Of a stretch of DNA of 64,000 bases, positions 56,440 to 64,000 are shown piece by piece. Origin of the DNA: Limanda limanda. Taxonomy: Eukaryota > Chordata > Actinopteri > Pleuronectiformes > Pleuronectidae. The first letter of the stretch is position 1, and each line of letters begins with the position of its first letter. The translations under genes were made by a program, and so were the position numbers. A model generated the notes under the pieces. The model made no database searches. It had not been told where the DNA came from and worked only from the letters and a program-made list of their open reading frames with translations. The stretch is taken from the NCBI RefSeq assembly GCF_963576545.1, contig NC_083648.1, forward strand, positions 9,721,739-9,785,738, read 5' to 3'.

Positions 56440-57030
56440 CTAGAGATCACTGCTGTGGTTGTGTTTGCAATCTGCCCAATAAAATGAATAGGCCGCTGTG
56501 TTTCTTAGCCCAGTCAGGGAATCTGTTCAATCTCTGCATCAAAAGCACTTGACAGTTTACGGCCCAGGCAAAGGTTGCATCTCTACAGCTTTTATAGAAT
56601 TATTAAGTAAGCAATTATGATAACCCACTGTTTTAAAGATAATAGGATGATAAGGTTCTGGCAGACTGGCTCTGTAGTTTGCCCTGACGCTGCTCTTCCT
56701 GAGGAGAAAATCAATATCTGTTTTTTTACACTTCGGGCCACTTTGTCCTCCCCAGGTGTTTATTCTTCCTGTCGCATTTTCAAAGATCCACAGAAGGCAG
56801 TGATTATTGTATCCGAAGAGTGAACCTCCTGCATCCACACGCTGCAATGACCCTGCGTGGCTGGAGGCATTTTATCAAAGCTCATAAACCTTGAATGACT
56901 ATATATTGATAAAGGCTGTTTAAAGTGTCATTGGAACGATAACATTTGCACTGTAAATGTGGCTCGCAGGCTCCAGCCTCCAATCATGCCGGGGTGATAA
57001 GGACGGCACTGACTGGGATACAGCTAATAG
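56440..57030. promoter_or_regulatory. Candidate upstream enhancer with GATA-site cluster
   Basis: TGATAA (56618-56623), AGATAA (56637-56642) and TGATAAG (56648-56654) lie within 37 bases. The surrounding 590 bases are repeat-free, and further GATA motifs follow (GTGATAAGG near 56994-57002). It lies about 17 kb upstream of gata6. The role is inferred from motif density. Confidence 0.38.
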
Positions 57031-59019
57031 GTCAAAAGTCACAAAACAGTTTGGCTCGGAGACGGAGAAAAGCGGAGTTTTACTGTTAAAATCCTTTAAA
57101 AAACAAACATAATTGAATTAAATTTAAGGAAGGATAAATGTCCGTGGGCGTCTCAAACCAAACGGTCACTTAACTGTAGTGATAATAAGCAGAAACAACA
57201 GAATGAAGTTGATGCAATAAAACCCTAAACGTTGAACTGGGATTAGTTGTGTAAGGAGAAGTGGACGACTTGCACAACACATGCACATGGCTTTATGTTT
57301 GCACAATAAAAATATGCAATATGATAAAAATGATAAAACGCAATAAATTATTATTTAATGACAAAAAAAAAATAAAGGATGTGACATAACAAATCAAAAT
57401 AGCAAAAAATACAATTAAGGTTATTTTTGGGGGCTTTTTTCTTTTTATTAAAATGCTCGTCTCACACCGACCGGCTGCAGTCGGCTCCGGTCGCCGGGCT
57501 GTTTGTGTTAACACTCGCCCTCCACATGCAGAAAATGCATAAATAACAATCGCCCACCACTGGGAGGGTGATGGACGAGTGGTTTGACACTTTGCCCTGA
57601 TCAATATCAATAAAGCAATCAGCATGTCAGGGGGCGCTGCGTGTTTTGAGGAGAAAATCTGTGAGAGAGGCCGGCTGAGTTTATGGCTTTACTGTGGGAG
57701 GTGGGGCTGCGGCTCCCAGGTACATCCAGCAAACACACAACAACACACATGGTTACACCACGTTTAGAGATGAATGACTTAAATGGGTTTTTACCAATGA
57801 GTCTTATGAGCTGAAATTCCCAGAGTAACTTTGAATCAAATCCACAACTCGTCTGCTGAATGTCAACGAGCCAGGGTTTGTCCCCGGTTTGGCTAAAACC
57901 AACAGTTCACTGCCTCCAATTCCTCAAATCTGTCCCTAAATGAGACATGATCAAAAACACCCTACCCCCCCTCTCTGCTGTGGTCCTCATAGAGTCTGTC
58001 CAGACATCCCACATCGCACTTTGCTCAGCTGCTCCATAAACGGAGACAATAAATTGGAGCAGAGTTCTGAATTGGATGACATGTGGGAGAACGGAGACCT
58101 TCAGACAGGCGGCGATCAATTCTTCCAACTTGGAAGAGAAACTCGTGGACAAACACAACGGGAGAGAGTGGTTTCAGAACCTTTTTCCTTTACAGTTGTA
58201 GTCCGATTTGATTTCTACAACTTCAGAATCAGATCCTTTGAAGCCGGGAAGTTTCACACAATAAAAATGTGTTAATAATACACTCTGTCTTTTTCTGTTG
58301 GTAAATGTATGACAAACCTAGGACTCGTTTTCTATTTAAACCTCATAAACCAATGTACACAATTCATAAAACTGGATTTTATCGACATGAGGTCAAATTA
58401 AAGTTTTCATTTCTTGATGGCGAGACCCCGAGTACATTTTTAATACTTCTGGAGTTTCATTTTGACAGTTACCTGAAATATCCTTTGGGTTTTGTCTCTA
58501 ACAGGAACAGATCTCATCCCAGGATGATCAAGTTCTTTTTCTTGCTGACATGATGAAAAACTTGGTCTCAAAGTGTTGCTTTGACCCCAAATTAACTGTG
58601 CCACAGACTCGTGACCCCCACTTTCCTAAAGGATCCTGACTTGAGCTAGTTCACCAACAAGTTGGCAGACGAGCACATGAATAAAGTTGTATTTGTTAGC
58701 TTCTTAAACAATTATGGGAATAAAAAGCTAGTTTGAGTTGGTTCTAAACCGTATTTGATTCCTGTAATTACTCTTGTGACCCTCCTCTTGTGGCTCCCGA
58801 CCCCCCAGAGGTCGTGACCCCTACTGCTCCAGATGAAAGATGGAGTCCATAACTACCTGTCAAACAGAAATCTCATGCACGAGTGAGCATCTTCTTCTGA
58901 ACGCTCTGGATTTGTCCTCTGCAGCACAGACGCAGGCGCAGGAGAGTCTCAGGGTTTAGTCGCTGCATGCACTGCCACCTTGTGATGCGGTTTGAAACCT
59001 GCACGTCAAGACCCTCTCA
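57031..59019. other. gata6 upstream flank, no gene seen
   Basis: No exon is supported. 57090-57440 is AT-rich. Frames at 57940-58275 and 58305-58553 show no recognised domain. Confidence 0.4.
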
Positions 59020-59336
59020 TCAGAAACTTGGACTATGGGCAGAAAAGGATTCTGGTTCGTCTCTGGTTCGACTCCACGGAGAAACAACAAAAAGACGAAC
59101 CTGGATTGATCTGTCCAAAAATCCAAGAGGATTCTCCCTACCCTGTCTAGTGCCCCTGAGCAAGGCACCTTACTCCCCCAACATCTGCTCCCCGGGCGCC
59201 GTACATGGCTGCTCACTGCTCTGTGTGTCCTGCACCAGATGGGTTAAAAGCAGAGGTTAACTTTCCCTCCTTGCATGAGTGTGCATGTGTCTGTGCATGT
59301 GTTTGGGACAAAATAAATAAATAAATGTATCTTAAT
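59020..59336 (+). mobile_element. tRNA-derived SINE (V-SINE-like), degraded
   Basis: A pol III B-box GGTTCGACTCC is at 59065-59075. The following body reads GTGCCCCTGAGCAAGGCACC, TTACTCCCCCAACATCTGCT, GCTGCTCACTGCTCTGTGTG and TGTCCTGCACCAGATGGGTT, a block order I recognise from abundant fish SINEs. It ends in a tail of AAATAAATAAATAAATG. The A-box is not clear. The 5' edge is uncertain. Confidence 0.65.
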
Positions 59337-60204
59337 CATGTCTGTGCAGGTCATGACTTTAAAACTACAGTGCCAGTGGCAGAGCCTGATGGGGGGGGAC
59401 ACGGACTGGCCTCCACTGACCCGGCTCGATGATCACAGACCTGAAGCAGAGTCAGAGGCATTTTCCCTCATGCTCTCTCCTCTCCGGGGGTCTAGGGGTC
59501 TTCAATTCATCTCTATCTGCTGGCTCAGTCAAGCCTGTGAGTGGCCGGCCCACCATCACTCACACTCCGCAGGAGCAGCCAGAGAATTAGCTGACCCCCC
59601 CCCCCCCCTGGCGTGGGAGTTAACAGCCCCTGCCGTCCAGTCAGCAACGCCGCAGCCTTCAAGTGTCTGAGTGTGGCAGGCGTGGCCGTCAGAGGAGGCT
59701 CCCCAGGACCAGGCCACCGACCGGGGGGGAGATAGGGTCGTCTCCGGCACCCTGACAGTCAGCCAGCAGGCCAGCGAGGGGTCTGGGACCAGTCATTCAC
59801 CTCAGCACCGTCTGATGTCATGGCTGAGTCATTCCAAACCTTAAGTACTTGAAGAATGTGGACACGTGAACTCTACACCCACTGGTCATCGCTGAATTAA
59901 ACAATCTGCAGCTGAAACAGCCTCCACTGTTCTGATGAGGCTTCTCCTTTGGATTTCGGGACCTGGGAGCAGAGATTTGGATGAATATGTTGAGGTCAGG
60001 TCAAGTAGATTGACACCAAAATGACAACGTTCCCTAAACTCCTGCAATCTCCACCAAGGCCCAACTTTCCCCTGAGGGAAGCACATCTAGATCCACAAGA
60101 TGCAGATTTTTTAATTTTGATATGCACCAGATTGCTCACACTCATAGATACCAGTCCCCTAAACATGCCTGATTATTTATTTTTCTTTTGTGAAAATCAA
60201 GGAC
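59337..60204. other. gata6 upstream flank, no gene seen
   Basis: No exon is supported. There is a C-run at 59596-59609. Confidence 0.4.
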
Positions 60205-60360
60205 AATGTTGAAATCCTGGATCCAAACTGAATTGTTCTTTTCTCTTCCCTGACTCACACAGCTTCCCTCCACCAGCTTCCATGCTAATCCAGCAGTAAT
60301 CCTGCTCTCAAACCAACAAGCAAACAAACAGGCGTGAAAACACAACATTAACAAAACAAC
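60205..60360 (+). repeat. Teleost retroelement-type repeat, copy 2
   Basis: AAATCCTGGATCCAAACTG, CAGCTTCCATGCTAATCCAG, CAGTAATCCTGCTCTCAAAC and CAAACAGGCGTGAAAACA parallel the copy at 25010-25212 in order. It is too diverged to define edges. Confidence 0.5.
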
Positions 60361-60594
60361 ATGAATTCAGCAGGAGGGTCCAAAGATCCCCTTCAAGTGA
60401 ATGAGAGGGTGGGCTGGGACCTTTGGACCCCCCCGATACAGTTTGTTGTCCAGCTTAATAATTATACATCTGTATCTTTGTTCTTTTCATCTGAAGTTGT
60501 CAACATACTTATTTATAACTTAAATCCTCTGATATCACTTTTTACACAACAATATCATTATTTTTAACATGGGCCTTTTATTGTTTATACAGGA

Positions 60595-60939
60595 AGTCAT
60601 TTTAGCCACTGGTTCCTATGTTTTTTTATGTGTGTTCTTAGTTTTTAGTTAGTTTGCTGTGTTTTAGGTTCTTTGTGTTATTTGACTCTGCTTGTATTAA
60701 TATTTTTTAACTTCATTGCTGCACATCATGAGCAGGACTCCCTGGCAGAATTCTGGCAAAAATTGATTCTTACTGTATATATTATTGTTCTTATTGTATA
60801 TATTGTTGTTTTGTTTTTATGTACAGTGGCAATTTCAAATATTTCCAATATATGCAACTGTTCAGTTTACTAAGAGGTTAACTCAGTTTAACCTCAGTTG
60901 AAAAGTCACCAGAGTTACTTTTACACACAACACACACAC
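60595..60939. other. AT-rich stretch, no gene seen
   Basis: No gene. Repeats such as TACTGTATATATTATTGTTC followed by TTATTGTATATATTGTTG suggest a partial duplicate of the LINE end at 60940. Confidence 0.4.
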
Positions 60940-61172
60940 ACAGCTGTTTTCCTTGTTTATGAATATTAACGGTCACCGCCTATTCCAGAAAATCTCTGCA
61001 CCTTAGCACTGTACGTGCCCATAACTCTCTCACTGTATATATTGTTTCGTTTTATATATATATTGTTGTTTAATGTCGGATTGTTATTTATGTGCACCAA
61101 CCACACCAAAGCAATTTCCTGTATGTGCAAATATACTTGGCAATTAAAAGAATTCTGATTCTGATTCAGAAG
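60940..61172 (+). repeat. LINE 3' end with TTCTGA tail
   Basis: GCACCTTAGCACTGTACGTG, CTCACTGTATATATTG, TTATGTGCACCAACCACACC, then TGCAAATATACTTGGCAATT and AAAAGAATTCTGATTCTGAT is the usual end of a teleost LINE family whose 3' tail is a short TTCTGA repeat. Only the untranslated end remains. Confidence 0.7.
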
Positions 61173-61985
61173 AGAAGGAACCGTCCTGGTAAAACAAAAG
61201 AATAAATAAAACAAAACAATTAGTCTTTTTCACACACAAAGTGTCCAGAAGCAGAAGCTGCCATTTCATTTCCTCCCTGTGTTTCCGCTCTAACAGGTGA
61301 ACCACACGAGAGAGAGAGAGAGAGAGCGAGTCGTTTTCAGAGACAGGTCCTCGAGTGTAAAGTGACAAAGCACCAGCGACAGGACACCAGACTGTACGTC
61401 CAGCGTCTCGGCCCGGCGCCAAGTCCCAGAGATCAGAACAATAAAGAGTGTCCTCTCCAGTCAGTGTGCATGAAGTGAGCGGCTGACAGCGTGATGGATG
61501 TCCTGGTGCGAGCCGCTGTGGAGCGTGAGCCGGGCCCGAAGACGTCCAGGTTATGAATGGACCAGTCAATGAGCTAGAACATAAATGGCCTTTGGTGATA
61601 ATTTGTCAGCCGGGTGGAGACGGCTGCTGAGACGTCCCCCCCCCGTGTCACACCGCTCACTTTACAAGATGCATCACCCTGTTCTCTCTCTCTCTCCTCT
61701 GGGTTTTTTTTTTCCTTTAAATTCCTGCTCTTCTCTTCTTTCTCCGATTAGCATAGCTGACCTATCGCACGCGGGCGCCGACTCATTATTAGGTGTTAGC
61801 ATTTTCAATTACCCCACACCTCCCATCACTGGCACCCTGTCTCCTCCGCCGGGCAGACGCTGCACAGCAGGGGAAGAGCAACAAACTACACCTGAGCTCC
61901 ACTGGGTAAACACAAGCTAAAAGAAGGTTTGAAGTTTTGAAAAAACAAACGGCGCCTTGTGTTTAATGTCCCCATGGTTCATTTA
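61173..61985. other. Unique sequence, no gene seen
   Basis: No exon is supported. A short GA run (61309-61326) and a C-run lie inside. 61730-61830 (GATTAGCATAGCTGACCTAT type) is of high complexity. Confidence 0.4.
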
Positions 61986-61989
61986 GATC

Positions 61990-63897
61990 TTTATTCCAGC
62001 TATACTGTTGTTTTTTAAAAGCACTTATCAGCAATACAGACCGAACTGTTTTCATGATACATGTCGTACTGCATATGTCAAACATTCATGCCAAAAGGAA
62101 ATAAAACAAATAAAAATAATAATAATAATACCACGGATACATTTTCCAACAGGACAATTACAGGGATTGAAAATAAAGTACAAAATAGGCTTTTTCATGA
62201 CAACCAGAACAAGACAACACTACCGTAAAGCGTATTAGTGCTTCTAGCTTAAAGTGTTATCAGTGGAACGAATCAAAAACCGTACTGGGGGGGGGAAAAG
62301 TTTCAGTCCTACAAAGAGAAGAAGGGGTCGGTTGGTGGGGTGGGGGGGAATAAAATAATGCTTGTATGCGGTTGCAAATTCCCACATAGCGGAGCGAGCC
62401 GGCCACGTGGGCAACTGCCTTTTTAAGAGAGGTAAGGCAAGTTCTGTCTTTTTAAAGAAAATAAAATCATTAGCTTTTCCTCCTAAAGAAAAATACTGGT
62501 GAGAAGATACTTGACATTTTTTTTATGACAACAAAAGTCTCCATTTTTTTTGTTTCACACAAACGAGTTAGGTTTACAGAGACCTAACTCAGAGAGGGGG
62601 AGAACCGCTTCTATCTTTCTCTCCAGAAAGCTACAGCCAACAGAAAAGCAAACAGAAAAAAAACAGAAACATCACGACATATCTCAACATTAATATCAAA
62701 GCAGAATGTTTGAGAGATTTTGAGGCTACATATTAGGAAGGCAGTGAGACCTATAAATCCTATTTTTGGGGCAGCAATAAAAAATAATTTAATCTACATT
62801 TTTCATCTTAGTGTTCTAATAGATTGTACTCTCCAGCTCAATAAATGTAGATTTTTTTTGAGAAGAAAGGGAAATACACTTTAAATAAAAAGGAAAAACA
62901 GAAAAACAAGATAAAGAGCACCTTATCCCCCATACAAGTTATTAAACCGGTAGATTTTTTTGGAAGCAAAATGGCACATAGTAATCAATGGTAAATTAGC
63001 AATGCTCATTGAATTGTACAATACCACCAGGTCTCATTAGAGCTTTAACAAAAGGTTGTGACAGGAGACTGGTTTGCATCTCGTGGGTCTGTGTGAACAA
63101 CAAACAGGTACGACAAGGGCCGCTCACTGGACAGAAGCTGCAGGAGGTTCACGTGTTTGTCTTGAAACCCAGCACGGCCGGCGCTCTCGTGTCGCAAAAG
63201 CACCGCCGGCGTTCTCGGTGCAGCTCGGTAAACAGAGTACGGGTGTGGTGTGCTACCTGGCAGTCCGACTGCTCCGCGTTTGTTCACCACTGAGCAGCAG
63301 AGGGGCCGCCACAGTAGGTGCGGAAACGAGCGTTAGAAACCCTGACTCAGCTTTTTTCTAGTGCAAAACCGCCGACATGTGGTCATCGGCGGCGAGGACA
63401 GTCGGCGTGCGGCGTGTGTCACGACGGCCAAACACAGACACCAAGCCAAAAACACTCACAGGAGCCTGTGGGTGCAAACAGTGAAGCGTCACAAACTTGC
63501 CGTACTGTAATGAAAACTTAGGAGCTTCAGATAGCAATACACTGGAATTAAGATTTACAGATACAATAAAACTCGACTGCGACAGATGCTTGAGAACTTT
63601 ACACCGAAGGCAGCGGGCCGACCTCGCCGCCTCTACACTCGTGGACTCGCTCTGGTGCTCCAAGCTGTTCCAGGGGGTGGGGGGGGAATCCAGGCTCAGG
63701 TTCGAACCCTTTGAGTTCATTTTTCAAGATTTAAAGTCTGAGGGTGCCGCCGTAGACTCCAAGAGAGAGAAGAAGGTTCACGTAAGAAGTAAAAACAGAG
63801 AAAGGGATGAGAAGGGGGTGGTAAGAAAGAGGAAAAGAGAGCGACAAAGAGAAGAAAAGGGCGATGTGCGTAGAAGCAACCGTCTCTCCGGCTGCTT
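61990..63897 (-). other. Possible long 3' UTR of an upstream minus-strand gene
   Basis: If the terminal exon at 63898 is real, this AT-rich, repeat-poor stretch would be its 3' UTR. A canonical AATAAA (minus strand) lies at 61990-61995. G-runs at 62287-62295 and 62341-62348 and a G-rich tract at 63675-63687 are present. There is no independent evidence of transcription. Confidence 0.25.
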
Positions 63898-64000
63898 TTA
63901 GGAGACAACAGCAGATCTGGTGAAGTCGACTCGTAATTTCTCCTGGTTTTTGTAACAGAAACTCCACATGAACACAGTCAGAGCGTTAAGAGAGCGTTTG
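63898..64000 (-). CDS. Possible terminal coding exon of an unidentified gene (partial)
   Basis: One minus-strand frame is open from the window edge for 33 codons to TAA (63898-63900) and reads KRSLNALTVFMWSFCYKNQE then KLRVDFTRSAVVS. The residue mix looks more protein-like than neighbouring frames, and its position and strand fit a gene upstream of gata6. In mammals MIB1, ABHD3, ESCO1 and GREB1L lie on that side. The peptide does not resemble the RING-finger end of MIB1. I cannot name it, and 33 open codons may be chance. Confidence 0.25.
   Translation of the reverse strand, partial: KRSLNALTVFMWSFCYKNQEKLRVDFTRSAVVS

Noticed and set aside
63731..63967. 78-codon minus-strand frame near the right edge as a gene
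   Set aside because: Ser/Leu-rich translation of a purine-rich tract; the alternative frame ending at 63898 is the more protein-like one.

Overview
This is vertebrate, almost certainly teleost (percomorph-like) nuclear DNA. Coding is sparse and split by introns with GT..AG borders. Long CA, CT, GATA and TCTA microsatellites and degraded copies of repeats common in fish genomes fill much of the rest. Two developmental genes can be read with confidence, both on the minus strand: the first coding exon of cables1 (484-1088) and a complete, compact gata6 (coding exons 35073-38614, 5' UTR exon near 39299-39460). Their order and direction match the mammalian arrangement GATA6 > RBBP8 > CABLES1. No rbbp8 exon was found in the roughly 33 kb between them.

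Layout: 1-1088 is the start of cables1, which continues off the left edge. 1089-33450 is intergenic DNA: a 480-bp TCTA/CCTA/TCTA compound microsatellite, several fish interspersed repeats, a 566-bp TIR element, a 1.9-kb TIR element carrying a clustered 14-bp motif, and a 462-bp near-perfect palindromic element. 33450-39460 is gata6: a non-coding first exon with a four-codon uORF, six coding exons (497 aa, two GATA zinc fingers) and a 3' UTR with several possible poly(A) signals. 39500-63900 is the upstream flank, the expected site of long-range enhancers. It holds large CT/TG and GATA microsatellites, SINE and LINE tails, and a few unique stretches with clustered WGATAR sites. The last 100 bases may be the end of a minus-strand coding exon of an unidentified upstream gene.

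How it fits together: gata6 encodes a zinc-finger activator of heart and endoderm development. cables1 encodes a cyclin-box adaptor linking Cdk and Abl kinases. They are neighbours by conserved synteny and not an operon. The points most worth checking concern gata6 regulation: GATA trios in intron 1 and in two upstream segments, an intron-3 segment rich in homeobox and GATA motifs, GATA-repeat arrays on both sides of the gene, and repeat-borne CTCF-like motifs between the two genes. I saw no bacterial-type system, CRISPR array or intact viral gene. All statements about families rest on recognition by eye; no database was searched.
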